A DNA stretch of 64,000 nt from Novosphingobium sp. Chol11 (lineage in GTDB: Bacteria > Pseudomonadota > Alphaproteobacteria > Sphingomonadales > Sphingomonadaceae), in the NCBI RefSeq assembly GCF_945870625.1, contig NZ_CAMBTS010000003.1:1-64000 (forward strand). Direction: 5' to 3'. The position numbers and the translations under genes were made by a program. Positions 48,245 to 58,042 of this stretch are shown in pieces. Below the pieces are notes generated by a model. The model did not search any database. It worked only from the letters and a program-made list of their open reading frames with translations, and was not told the DNA's origin. How positions within the stretch are numbered: the first letter of the stretch is position 1; each line of letters starts with the position of its first letter.

Positions 48245-50704
48245 ATGCAAACGATCAAGAAGTCATTGCTTACGGCTTGTGCAACATCGCTGGCAATCGG
48301 CTGCGCCTTGCCCGCTGCCGCTCAGGATGCCGCCGCCAACGACGACCAGTCGGTCCTTTCCCAAGAAATCGTCGTGACCGCGCAGAAGCGCAGCGAGAAT
48401 GTGCAGGACGTGGGCATCACGATCAACGCCTATTCCGGCGAGCAATTGCGCGCGCTGGGCATCCAGAAAAGTTCCGACATCGCCAGCTACTCGCCCGGTG
48501 TATTCATCTCGGGCAGCCTTGCCGGGCAAAACACCCAGTTCACCATTCGCGGCGTAACGCAGAACGATTTCAATGACATCGTTGAAGCACCTAATGCGGC
48601 CTATCTGGATGAAGGCTACATCGCGATTGCACAAGGACAGTCGTTCGCGGTGTTCGACATCGAGCGCGTCGAGGTTTTGAAAGGACCGCAAGGCACCCTG
48701 TTTGGCCGCAATGCCACCGGCGGTCTGGTCCACTACATCAGCACATTGCCCTCGCTGACCAAGTGGGAAGGCTATATCGACGCCCGCTATGGCATCATGG
48801 AAGGCCCCGCCAGCCCGAGCGTGTTCACGTTGCAGGGCGCGGTCGGCGGGCCGCTGAACGAGAAAGTCGGCGTGCGCGCCGCAGGCCGCTGGAACAAGCA
48901 GCAGCCTTACTTGCGCAACCTCTATCCGCTTGGCGCGGTGGGCGGCTCGCCCGGCCCCGGCGCCGGTGCCAATCTCGGCGACGATGATACGCTGGCTGGC
49001 CGCTTCACCGTGTTGCTCGAACCAACCGAGGCCACGCAGTTCATCTTTTCGGCCAATGGCTCGCGCAGCCGCGTCGCCACCGGCCCTTATCAGCAGAAGT
49101 CGACCATCGCCCAGTTCGACGCCAACGGCGAACTTATCAACGTTCTCAATGCCGGGCCCAACGAGACGCGCGCCTCGATCGGCGTGAACGGCGCACCTAA
49201 TGTGATCAATGGCGATGCTGGTTCGGACCTTAATAACGACGGCGTGTTCGGCGGTCCCGGCGAAATTTACGGTCGTGCGCCCGGTGCAGACTTTTTCGGC
49301 TACACCGACCCTGATGGCAACGGCAACCTCTTCTCCAGCGATTTCGCGTTCAAGGATCAGGGCTATGTCGATACCTGGGGGCTGAACTTGCGGGGCAAGA
49401 TCGACCTCAGCGACAACGTCACGCTCTCGTCGATCACCGATTACAAGAACTTCAAGAAGCTGCTGTTCATCGACGTGGACGCTGGCCCGGCCAATCAGCT
49501 GGCCAATTATGGCAGCGTCGATGCCAAGAGCTTTACGCAGGAGCTGCGCCTCAACGGCAAGGCCGACCGGCTGAACTGGGCGGCAGGGCTTTATTATCTG
49601 CACATCGACAATCTATCGAGGAACGGCCTCAAGGCCCCGATCAACGGCCTTGTACCGGGCAACCCGATCGACATTGCCTCGACCGCGCGGCTCAAGACCA
49701 ACAGCTACTCGGCCTTCGGACAATTCGATTATGACCTGACCGACAAGTTCCGCGTCATTCTGGGCGCGCGCGTCATCCGCGAAGAGAAAGACTACAATTT
49801 TATCCAGGAGCTGTTTTTCTCGCCCGATCCCCGGGTCATCCAGCCAGGTCAGCCGCTCTTTCCCATCGGGCCGATCTATCCCGGCGGCGTGCCGTCGCGC
49901 TACCTCGACAAGAATGGCCAGACGCTGTGGGCGGGCAAGCTTCAGTTCGAGTATCGCCCGTCTGAGGGCACGCTGCTGTATGCGGGCGTCAACCGCGGCG
50001 TAAAGGCCGGCAGCTACAACGCGCAGCTCAACGGCGGCCTTGCGACACCCGACTCGGCGATCCGCTATGCGCCGGAAACCCTGTGGTCCTATGAAGGCGG
50101 CTTCAAGCTCTCGCTGCTTGACAACAAGGTGCGGCTGAACGGCGCGGTCTATTATTACGACTACAAGAACTATCAGTCGTTCCTGTTCACTGGTGTTTCA
50201 GGGCTCGTCATCAATTCCGATGCGCGCACGATCGGCGGTGAAATCTCGCTGATCACCAACCCGATACCCGGCATGGATCTGGCGCTGACCTTCTCCAAGT
50301 TCGACGCCAAGGTGAAGAATGTGCCGCTGCGCGTGGGCGGCCCGATCCGCAAGGATCTGAAACCCACTTATGCGCCCGAGACGCAAGCTTCCGGGATCAT
50401 CCGCTATGCCTGGGATATGTTCGGCGGCGAGATGGCAGCCAACGCCAACATCTCGTACTCGGCTTCGTTCTTTTACAATCTGCGCAATTTCGATGCGGAC
50501 AAGTTTGGCGCTTATACCAACATCGACCTTGGCCTGGGCTGGACATCGCCCAGCAAGAAATATGAAGTAGGGCTGATGGTCGATAACGCCACCAATCGCC
50601 GTATCGGCCTACAAGGGTTCGATCTGGCTGGTCTATGCGGATGCAACGAGGTGTCGTACAAGCTTGCACGCACTTTCGCGATCCGGACCCGCATCAGCTT
50701 CTAG
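48245..50704 (+). CDS. TonB-dependent receptor
   Basis: Signal peptide ending AAAQ; EIVVTAQKRSENVQDVGITINAYSGEQL plug, VEVLKGPQGTLFGRNATGG, terminal FAIRTRISF. Confidence 0.95.
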   Translation: MQTIKKSLLTACATSLAIGCALPAAAQDAAANDDQSVLSQEIVVTAQKRSENVQDVGITINAYSGEQLRALGIQKSSDIASYSPGVFISGSLAGQNTQFTIRGVTQNDFNDIVEAPNAAYLDEGYIAIAQGQSFAVFDIERVEVLKGPQGTLFGRNATGGLVHYISTLPSLTKWEGYIDARYGIMEGPASPSVFTLQGAVGGPLNEKVGVRAAGRWNKQQPYLRNLYPLGAVGGSPGPGAGANLGDDDTLAGRFTVLLEPTEATQFIFSANGSRSRVATGPYQQKSTIAQFDANGELINVLNAGPNETRASIGVNGAPNVINGDAGSDLNNDGVFGGPGEIYGRAPGADFFGYTDPDGNGNLFSSDFAFKDQGYVDTWGLNLRGKIDLSDNVTLSSITDYKNFKKLLFIDVDAGPANQLANYGSVDAKSFTQELRLNGKADRLNWAAGLYYLHIDNLSRNGLKAPINGLVPGNPIDIASTARLKTNSYSAFGQFDYDLTDKFRVILGARVIREEKDYNFIQELFFSPDPRVIQPGQPLFPIGPIYPGGVPSRYLDKNGQTLWAGKLQFEYRPSEGTLLYAGVNRGVKAGSYNAQLNGGLATPDSAIRYAPETLWSYEGGFKLSLLDNKVRLNGAVYYYDYKNYQSFLFTGVSGLVINSDARTIGGEISLITNPIPGMDLALTFSKFDAKVKNVPLRVGGPIRKDLKPTYAPETQASGIIRYAWDMFGGEMAANANISYSASFFYNLRNFDADKFGAYTNIDLGLGWTSPSKKYEVGLMVDNATNRRIGLQGFDLAGLCGCNEVSYKLARTFAIRTRISF

Positions 50705-50779
50705 ACTTGCCATCAAGCCCGCCGCTGCCTTTCACCAGGCGGCGGCGGAAAGCTTCTCTAACTCAAGGGCTTTTCCGAC

Positions 50780-51541
50780 GTGGCCGCCAGCAAACGTATT
50801 TTGATGATCGTGCCCGTGCCGGTGCCCGACGTTGCCCTGCCCAGCTTTGCGGCGCAGATTCCGCTCGAATTGGTGCGACCGGATATCGGCATCGATTTCA
50901 TCGGTTGCCGCAATGGCGCAAGGCTGATTGATTCGCCCTATGAACAGACGCTGGCCGATGCTTGGGTGCTGGAGGCAGGCGCGCGCGCCGAGGACCAGGG
51001 TTATGCGGCGGTCTGCGTCAATTCGATGAGCGACAGCGGGCTGGCTGCGCTGCGCTCCCGCTTGTCCATACCGGTCGTAGGACCAGGTCGCGCATCGTTC
51101 TTTCTCGCCGCCGACCTCGGCAAGAAATTCTCGGTGCTGACGATGTGGCAGCGCTGGCATCCGCTTTACGAAAAGCTTGCGCTCGAGACCGGCCTTGGCA
51201 GCTGCCTCGCCTCGATCCGCGATATCGACACCCGCCCCGATACGGCAGAGCTGCTGGCGGGCAAAGAGGACATCGTCTTTGCCAAGCTGGAGGAGCAAGC
51301 CCGCCGCGCGATCGACGAGGACGGCGCCGATGTGATCATCCTTGGTTCGACCACCATGCACCAATCGGCGACTTGGCTGGCATCGCGGTTGGAGGTGCCG
51401 GTGATCAATCCCGGCCTTGTCGCCTTCAAGTTGTGCGAGACGTTGATCGATCTGGGTCTGGCGCATTCGAAGAAGACCTATTTCGCCCCTGAAACTGCGC
51501 AGGATGATCTGTTGAGCCCGGTTCCGACGCTGTATCCCTGA
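50780..51541 (+). CDS. Aspartate/glutamate (hydantoin) racemase family protein with apparent Ser at both catalytic Cys positions
   Basis: AVCVNSMSDSGLAALRSRLSIPVVGPGRASF and VIILGSTTMHQSATWLASRLEVPVINPG; two-half fold typical of Asp/Glu racemases. Confidence 0.8.
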   Translation: MAASKRILMIVPVPVPDVALPSFAAQIPLELVRPDIGIDFIGCRNGARLIDSPYEQTLADAWVLEAGARAEDQGYAAVCVNSMSDSGLAALRSRLSIPVVGPGRASFFLAADLGKKFSVLTMWQRWHPLYEKLALETGLGSCLASIRDIDTRPDTAELLAGKEDIVFAKLEEQARRAIDEDGADVIILGSTTMHQSATWLASRLEVPVINPGLVAFKLCETLIDLGLAHSKKTYFAPETAQDDLLSPVPTLYP

Positions 51542-51655
51542 ACGAGGCACGAGCGCACAGCGCGTAGCCGCAACTGCCTTTGCCACACCTTGCCGGATCG
51601 GACGCTATAACCGATAGGGGAGCGTGACAGCAGCAGCGGGAACAGACGCTCGACC

Positions 51656-52189
51656 ATGAAATCGAAATACTATCGCAACTGGCACCTCGCCAACGATGAA
51701 ACCGAGTTCAAGGTGACCGAACTCGAGTTTGCGCTGATGCGCGTGATCGAAGCGTTCGCGCGGTGGGTCGCAGCCGCCGACGAAATGGTCGGCCTTTCCG
51801 AGCTGAAACATGCAGAGCATGTGATCCTGCATGTCATCCGGATGCAGAACCGCCCCAAGAGCGGCGCGACGATCGCGCGGCTGCTCAACCGCGACGATCT
51901 GCCCAACATCCAGTACAGCCTGCGCAAGCTCGAAAGCATCGGTCTGATCCACAAGATCAAGGAACCGGGCAGCAAGAATCACACGTATTCAATTACCAAG
52001 CTGGGCGAAGATCTGACCAACGAATATTCGCGGATGCGAAGCGAAATCCTGATCAAGAAATTCCGCAGCATTGCCGATTTCGACGGGCGGGTTGAGGACG
52101 CGACCGAATTGCTGGCGATCATCACCGGAATTTACGAGGAATCGGCGCGGTCATCGGTCTCGCTCAACCATGTGAGCGAGCCGGATTGA
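51656..52189 (+). CDS. Winged-helix (MarR-like) transcriptional regulator
   Basis: LKHAEHVILHVIRMQNRPKSGATIARLLNRDDLPNIQYSLRKLESIGLIHKIKEPGSKNHTYSITKLGEDLTNEYSRMR. Confidence 0.8.
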   Translation: MKSKYYRNWHLANDETEFKVTELEFALMRVIEAFARWVAAADEMVGLSELKHAEHVILHVIRMQNRPKSGATIARLLNRDDLPNIQYSLRKLESIGLIHKIKEPGSKNHTYSITKLGEDLTNEYSRMRSEILIKKFRSIADFDGRVEDATELLAIITGIYEESARSSVSLNHVSEPD

Positions 52190-52203
52190 GCCAGCGCCTT
52201 GCA

Positions 52204-53529
52204 CTATAGCCCCAGCTCGGCGCGCGGGCGCATCAGCGTGTCGATGCAGGCATAGAGGATTTTTTCGAGGCAGGGCATGAGATCGGGCACATACGTCGCG
52301 CCCATGCCGCCCAGCCCCTCGGCAATCGGTTCGGGCGATCCTGCGGCAGGCCAGGGCCAGCCGATGCGCGCGGTGGGCACGCCAAGGCGGCGCAGCGCTG
52401 CGCCGTCGGTTTGCCCGCCGAGCGGATCGGGGGTAGAATAGGCCTTGCCCTCAATCTGCTCCCACCCGCGCCGGCAAGACTGAATGATCCAGTTGGCCGG
52501 ATCGGTGCTGCCGCCGGGCGTCGAGCCATACATCTCCCAATCGCAATCGATATCAGGGAAGCGGCGCGCGAGATCATGCATGAACGCCTCGAACTGAGCC
52601 TTGACTTCACCCGGCGTGGTGCGCGGGCTGATCCGAACATCGAGAAAGATTTCGGTGACTGCGCTGGGGAACGCGGGCCGACCGGGCCAGCCACCCTGCA
52701 CCCCGGCAATCCAGCCATGGGGATAAATGTCGCCCGAACGGTTTTTCTCGGCATACGCGATCAGCCACTGTTCGATCTCGAGGATCACGGTGGCAGCGGG
52801 GACCACCGAACTGCGGAAACCCGGAGTGCCGCGCGGGACACCGGCATAGCCCAGCGTGCCTTTGACCTGCACTTTGAACCAGCCCATGCCGGGCTCCTCA
52901 TGATAGACCCAGTTCCATGGCTTCATGATGATCGCGAAATCGGGCGCCATGCCGCGATTGAGCAGATGGAACACGCCGTGGCTCATGCCCGCATTGTCGC
53001 GCTCGGGAATGGTGACGGGCATGCCGCCATCGGCGAACCCGACATTGAGATTGCCGAGCAGTGCAGCATCGGTCTCGATCAGCGCCGTCGCCACTTCGAG
53101 CAGGCTGGCGACCATCGCCTTGGGGTTTGACGAGCCCAGACCATAGATCCAATCACCGACCATTTTGGCAGATGGACGCAGATCGGCGAACTGCTCGGGC
53201 CCGGCCCAGGGAAAATCGCTCTTGTCGCCCTCCAGATGCGTGTCGATCGGAGCATAGAGCAGCAGCGTGGCGCCGCCGCCGCTCCCGCGCTTCTCGCCCA
53301 GCACATTGGCCGAGATCGGCGACATCGGATCAAGCATCGGTTTAAGCCCAATGCGCGCCATGTGCTGCGCGACGAATTCTGACGCGGCGCGGGTAGCACC
53401 GGTCGGGGAATGAATGTCGGTGATGTCGAACAGCAACTGCTTGAGACGCGCCGGATCGAGCTTGGCGCGGGCCTTGGCGTAAGCGGCCTCCATTTCCGGA
53501 GTAGAGGGCGCAGCGGCGGTGGGTTGCAT
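52204..53529 (-). CDS. M20 family metallohydrolase
   Basis: FDITDIHSPTGATRAASEFVAQHMARIG, LLLYAPIDTHLEGD, GLGSSNPKAMVASLLEVATAL, GGQTDGAALRRLGVPTARIG. Confidence 0.85.
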   Translation of the reverse strand: MQPTAAAPSTPEMEAAYAKARAKLDPARLKQLLFDITDIHSPTGATRAASEFVAQHMARIGLKPMLDPMSPISANVLGEKRGSGGGATLLLYAPIDTHLEGDKSDFPWAGPEQFADLRPSAKMVGDWIYGLGSSNPKAMVASLLEVATALIETDAALLGNLNVGFADGGMPVTIPERDNAGMSHGVFHLLNRGMAPDFAIIMKPWNWVYHEEPGMGWFKVQVKGTLGYAGVPRGTPGFRSSVVPAATVILEIEQWLIAYAEKNRSGDIYPHGWIAGVQGGWPGRPAFPSAVTEIFLDVRISPRTTPGEVKAQFEAFMHDLARRFPDIDCDWEMYGSTPGGSTDPANWIIQSCRRGWEQIEGKAYSTPDPLGGQTDGAALRRLGVPTARIGWPWPAAGSPEPIAEGLGGMGATYVPDLMPCLEKILYACIDTLMRPRAELGL

Positions 53530-53531
53530 AA

Positions 53532-54713
53532 TCAGATCTCCCGGAAGGCGGCGTGGGCGAGAATAGCGGGCGCATTGGCGAACAGCTGGCGGTCGGTGCC
53601 GGGCGCGGCGATGATCTGGAGGCCGAGTGGCAGGCCATCCGCGCCCCATGCCGCGGGGAATCCAAGGCAGGGCACGCCGATCGCGGTCCAGATGCGCTGG
53701 AACGCGGGATCGCCGGTCGCGCTCAGCCCGGCCGGGGCCGTGCCGGGCGCACCGGGAACCAGCAGCAAGTCGGCCTGTGCGAAAACTTCGGGGCAGAGCG
53801 CCGTGCATTTGCGCTGGAGCGCAAGAGCGGCCTGATAATCGGCCTCCTTTTCGGCCTCGCCCTGATCGATCATGGCGGCGAAGGCCGCGCTGACCTGCGC
53901 CGGATGATCTCGGCGGATATAACCCAGCATAAGCGCGGCTTCGCGGCGGTGGATGAGCGCCTGCGCCGCCGACAGCCAGGCAAATGGCGCGGGCAGCTCA
54001 ATGTCGATCACGCAATGGTCGGCGGCTTGCAGCCCGGCGGCAAATGCTAAGAAGGCGTCCATCATCGGCGCGGAGGCCAGCGACCAAAGCGGACTGCGGC
54101 ACAGGCCAATGGTGAGCGTAGACACGGCAATTGGGCTTGCGCTGTCTTGCGCCAAGACCGCATCTGCGGCGCCCAGCACGGCGAGATTGCGCGCAAACAG
54201 GCCAAGCGTATCGAGGCTGGGCGCGGTTTCCAGCACACCGCCAAGCGGATAGCGGCCGAACGTGGGCTTGAAACCGAGCGTACCGCAGAAGCTGGCGGGA
54301 CGAATGACTGAGCCTGCTGTCTGGGTGCCGAGCGCAAAGTCCGCTTGTCCATCGGCGACCACGGCTGCCGATCCGCTGGAGGAACCGCCGGGGGTATGCG
54401 CCAGATTGCGCGGATTGGCGGTAGGGCCGGGATGATAAGTGGCAAACTCGGCGGTGACGGTCTTGCCCAGCACGACCGCTCCCGCAGCGCGCAGCCGGGC
54501 CACGCTGGTCGCATCGGCCAGCGCCCGATGGTCGGCATAGATGGGCGAACCATGCGTTGTGGGCATGCCCGCTACGTCGATCACATCTTTAACGCCGAGC
54601 ACCAGACCCGCGAGTGGCCCCGCGCCGCCTTGCGCAGAACGGTCGATATGCACCCAGCCCCTTACCGCCGCGTCGCGCTCGTCGATGCGGGCCAGGCAAT
54701 CGCTCAGTGCCAT
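53532..54713 (-). CDS. Amidase (amidase-signature family)
   Basis: GVKDVIDVAGMPTTHGSPIYAD, HTPGGSSSGSAAVVADGQADFALGTQTAGSVIRPASFCGTLGFKPTFGRYPLGG (Ser-cisSer-Lys triad). Confidence 0.92.
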   Translation of the reverse strand: MALSDCLARIDERDAAVRGWVHIDRSAQGGAGPLAGLVLGVKDVIDVAGMPTTHGSPIYADHRALADATSVARLRAAGAVVLGKTVTAEFATYHPGPTANPRNLAHTPGGSSSGSAAVVADGQADFALGTQTAGSVIRPASFCGTLGFKPTFGRYPLGGVLETAPSLDTLGLFARNLAVLGAADAVLAQDSASPIAVSTLTIGLCRSPLWSLASAPMMDAFLAFAAGLQAADHCVIDIELPAPFAWLSAAQALIHRREAALMLGYIRRDHPAQVSAAFAAMIDQGEAEKEADYQAALALQRKCTALCPEVFAQADLLLVPGAPGTAPAGLSATGDPAFQRIWTAIGVPCLGFPAAWGADGLPLGLQIIAAPGTDRQLFANAPAILAHAAFREI

Positions 54714-54717
54714 CCCC

Positions 54718-55584
54718 TCAAGCGCCCACGAACCGGTGGCCCCAAAGCATGGGCGCATCATAATTGCGGATTTCCCAATCCGGCCCGATCTCCCGTCCGC
54801 CGAAGCCATACTCCATCCAGAAGCCGGACGGGGTCTGGAGATAGAAGCTTTGCATATGGTCGTTCGAATGCTTGCCCGGCTCGATCATCACCGGGATCCC
54901 CATGTCGCGCACCAGATCATAGCCATAACCGACGTCGTCCAGCGACTGAGCCTCGACCAGCAAGTGCATCAACTCGCCCGCAGGCCCCGGATCGGCCTTC
55001 ATCAGCGCCAGCGTATGATGGCGCGGATTGCAATGCAGGAACACCGCGTCGTTATCATCCCACGCGATGTAGTCCGACACGGCAAAGCCCATGACCTCCT
55101 CATAGAATTTGACCGAGGCGGACAAATCATCGACCCAATAGACAACATGGCCAAGGCCCAGCGCGCCGGTCTTGTAGCCGCTGATCCCCCGGCTGGGAGT
55201 GAACGGGGTGTTCGATACCAGCGGACCGAAATAGAGCTCCTGCCGGTTTCCGATCATCGGGCAGGTGAAGCTGTAAAGCTGCTTGACCTTGCGCTCATCG
55301 CACAGCGCGGCGGTTTCGGCAGTGACCACGACCTGACGCTTGCGCAAAGCGTCGACCGTCGCCTCTAGCTTGGCCACGGTCGCTACCTCCCAACCGATCA
55401 CCGTTACACTGTCGGAGTCTGAAGGAACCAGCGTCAAGCGGTGATGATAGCTGTCGATCCGGTAATCGATCGCGCCATCGCCCCGGGGACGCGGCTCCAT
55501 GCCAAACACCTTTTCGAGCAGCGCGCGCCATTCATCGAGCTTGCTGACATTGAAAGCGACATATCCCAGACTGTCGACGCCCAT
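54718..55584 (-). CDS. Type I extradiol ring-cleavage dioxygenase (VOC superfamily, two-domain)
   Basis: MGVDSLGYVAFNVSKLDEWRALLEKVFGM; metal-ligand motifs LGHVVYWVDD, PRHHTLALM, GFWMEYGFGG. Confidence 0.9.
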   Translation of the reverse strand: MGVDSLGYVAFNVSKLDEWRALLEKVFGMEPRPRGDGAIDYRIDSYHHRLTLVPSDSDSVTVIGWEVATVAKLEATVDALRKRQVVVTAETAALCDERKVKQLYSFTCPMIGNRQELYFGPLVSNTPFTPSRGISGYKTGALGLGHVVYWVDDLSASVKFYEEVMGFAVSDYIAWDDNDAVFLHCNPRHHTLALMKADPGPAGELMHLLVEAQSLDDVGYGYDLVRDMGIPVMIEPGKHSNDHMQSFYLQTPSGFWMEYGFGGREIGPDWEIRNYDAPMLWGHRFVGA

Positions 55585-55606
55585 TTCATCTACTTTCCGC
55601 TAAATT

Positions 55607-56662
55607 TCAGCTGGCTACGAACCGTTCCGAATGAATGTTGTCAGGAGCCAGGCCCAGTGCTTCGAGATGGCTGCGCGCGGCCTCGACCATGCCTGGTGGA
55701 CCGCACAGATAAGCCACCGACGCAGGATCGATCGCGCCGCCCTGCCCCACTGCCTCGACCGGATTGCCGACGCGCACCGGGTCTGAGGCCGGACCGCGAT
55801 CAACCGACAATTGGACCGAGAGGCCGGGAAGCCAATGCTGGCGCAATTCCAGCGCATCACGGTGGAACAGCCCCTCTTCGCTGGTGCAGCCAAAGCTCAA
55901 AAGGATGGGCGGTTTGCGCCCCGGCCGAGCGCGGATCTGGTCGATCATCGCCATCATGGGAGCAAGGCCCGTGCCGCCGGCGATCATGATATGCGGGACC
56001 TTTTCGCCCTCGCGCAGGAAGAACGCGCCGTGCGGCCCGGCAATCTCCACGACCGCATCGGGGGCTGCGCGATTGAGCAACCATTCCGACATCACCCCGC
56101 CTGGCAGCAGGCGAACGAGCAGTTCGATCTTGGGCAATTGCGCGGGCGTGGAGGCAATCGAATAGCTGCGTGTCTGATCGGTTCCTGGAACCTTGATCTG
56201 AATGAACTGACCTGGGCGAAAGTCGATCCAGCTGCCTTCTGCCAGCTCTAGCTCCAGTCGGATCACGTCGGCGGCGACGCGCTCGACCGCATTCACGAAA
56301 GTCTGCGCCGCGCTCACCTGCTGGCCGCCAGTACTGTCATAACCCAGCGTGAAGCGGCAATCGCCGCGCGCTTGAGTGACGCACAGCAACCGCTTGCCCG
56401 CTGCCATTTCCGAGGCGAACAACGAGGAGTTGCTGCCGGGCAAAGTGCCTGCCTCGCCCTCCACCAATGTCGCCAGACAGCTTGAGCAAGTGCCCGAACG
56501 GCATTGATGGAGCAGCGGCAGTCCGGCTTCCAGACCGGCCGCAAGAATGCTGCTGCCGGTCGGAATGCTCAAGGTATGCTCGGCGCCGTCACTGAACGTG
56601 AAAGTGACATGAGAAGCGCCGAGGTCCACCGCTGTCTGATCGCTCTCAGTAGCTGTTAACAT
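55607..56662 (-). CDS. Ring-hydroxylating oxygenase reductase: plant-type 2Fe-2S plus FAD/NAD(P)H domains
   Basis: LPLLHQCRSGTCSSCLATLVEGEA (CX4CX2C), TRSYSIAS, GGVMSEWLLN, HIMIAGGTGLAPMMAMI, YLCGPPGMVEAA. Confidence 0.92.
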   Translation of the reverse strand: MLTATESDQTAVDLGASHVTFTFSDGAEHTLSIPTGSSILAAGLEAGLPLLHQCRSGTCSSCLATLVEGEAGTLPGSNSSLFASEMAAGKRLLCVTQARGDCRFTLGYDSTGGQQVSAAQTFVNAVERVAADVIRLELELAEGSWIDFRPGQFIQIKVPGTDQTRSYSIASTPAQLPKIELLVRLLPGGVMSEWLLNRAAPDAVVEIAGPHGAFFLREGEKVPHIMIAGGTGLAPMMAMIDQIRARPGRKPPILLSFGCTSEEGLFHRDALELRQHWLPGLSVQLSVDRGPASDPVRVGNPVEAVGQGGAIDPASVAYLCGPPGMVEAARSHLEALGLAPDNIHSERFVAS

Positions 56663-57953
56663 CTTCGATCTTTTCGACAAAATAACCGGGAGCCTTGCCC
56701 TCGGCGAGCCGCCGCAGGCGGATGCTCGATGTCTTGGTGGCACCCGTTACACCCTTGCCCGGCTTGGCAATGCCGCGGTTCCAGCGCGAGGCGACCTTGC
56801 GCCAGGTGATGGCCGAAACATCGGTGGCGGCCAGTTGTTCGTTGTCCCAGCCAGTGCCGTCGGCGTAAAACTCCTCCATCGCTTCGCGCGCGTAGAGATC
56901 GCAATCGTTGAACCCGCGCAGGCACAGAGGCATGAACACCCGGTCGAAGCGGTGCTTGAACGCCTTCTTTTCCTCGTCGGTCTTGCAGACCCGGACCATC
57001 ACTTCCCAATACTCGTAGAGGTCGTCGGTGATCGGCACATACCATTCATACTGGACGATATGTTCTTCGGGCCAGTTTTCGACCATCAAGCAGCCAGGCA
57101 GGACGACCGACGTGCGATAGAAGCGACCATTGAGCGCATCGATCTTGAGACCCAATTGCGGGTTCTCCATCACCGGCTTCCACCGATCGGTGAACAGCCA
57201 CTGGATCAGGCCCTTGGGGCCGTCTTCGTCTTCGGTGAGCGTGATCGGCTCTTCATGATCGGGCAGGATACCCAGCGGCAGCACCCAGTTCAGTGCGTGG
57301 ACGATGGTGTTCTCCATGTGCACCAGAATGTGCGCGTTATCGAACCCATTTTCGCAGGCGATGCGCCAGTTGCTCTGGCCAGTGCGATGCAGCCCTAGTG
57401 CCACCGCGCCTTCATCGAGCAGGCTCGGCGCCGCGGGCCAAAGCGGATGCGGGAAGCGCTCGCTGTTTTCCGGAAAGCGGATCGGCAGATCCTGCGACAA
57501 CGGCGGAACATCCTCGAGCGGATAATCGTCTTCGCGAACGAACACGAAGATCATGCCGCCGGCTTCTTCGACAGGATAAGAGGTGATGCCCGCGGTGCCG
57601 ACGAGCGGATCATCGGGATTGGCGACGATGGTCGAGAGCAGGCCATCAGCCAGATCAAACGTAAAGCCATGATACCAGCAGGTGATCGAGCTTTTGTTGA
57701 AGCAGGTCGGCTTGGCCGAAAGACGCACGCCGCGGTGCAGGCACTGGTCCTTGAGCGCGAAAACCTTGCCATCGACACGGCGCAGCACGATGGGGATGCC
57801 GCAAATCTGGATGCCTTCGACTTTATCCTCGGGCAGCTCCTCGCTGAACAGCGCGGGATACCAATGATTGACGAAGCCCCAGGCGGCGTCCTTGTATGGC
57901 TGGTACTGGCTTTGCAAGGCGCTGTCGTTCAGCCGCTTGTCGCTGGTACTCAT
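56646..57953 (-). CDS. Rieske aromatic ring-hydroxylating oxygenase, alpha subunit
   Basis: DQCLHRGVRLSAKPTCFNKSSITCWYHGFTFDLADG (CXH-X17-CXXH Rieske) and ENGFDNAHILVHMEN (Fe ligands); CarAa-like overall. Confidence 0.93.
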   Translation of the reverse strand: MSTSDKRLNDSALQSQYQPYKDAAWGFVNHWYPALFSEELPEDKVEGIQICGIPIVLRRVDGKVFALKDQCLHRGVRLSAKPTCFNKSSITCWYHGFTFDLADGLLSTIVANPDDPLVGTAGITSYPVEEAGGMIFVFVREDDYPLEDVPPLSQDLPIRFPENSERFPHPLWPAAPSLLDEGAVALGLHRTGQSNWRIACENGFDNAHILVHMENTIVHALNWVLPLGILPDHEEPITLTEDEDGPKGLIQWLFTDRWKPVMENPQLGLKIDALNGRFYRTSVVLPGCLMVENWPEEHIVQYEWYVPITDDLYEYWEVMVRVCKTDEEKKAFKHRFDRVFMPLCLRGFNDCDLYAREAMEEFYADGTGWDNEQLAATDVSAITWRKVASRWNRGIAKPGKGVTGATKTSSIRLRRLAEGKAPGYFVEKIEDVNSY

Positions 57954-58042
57954 CCGCACGGTGGTGCGGCGGCGGATCGGTGAGGCTTCGTTCATCGCGC
58001 AAATCCTTTCAAGGAAACAGGACAAGTCATTGAATTAAAATG

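Noticed and set aside
48263-49603. 446-aa minus-strand ORF
   Set aside because: Antisense to the TonB receptor; no recognisable motifs.
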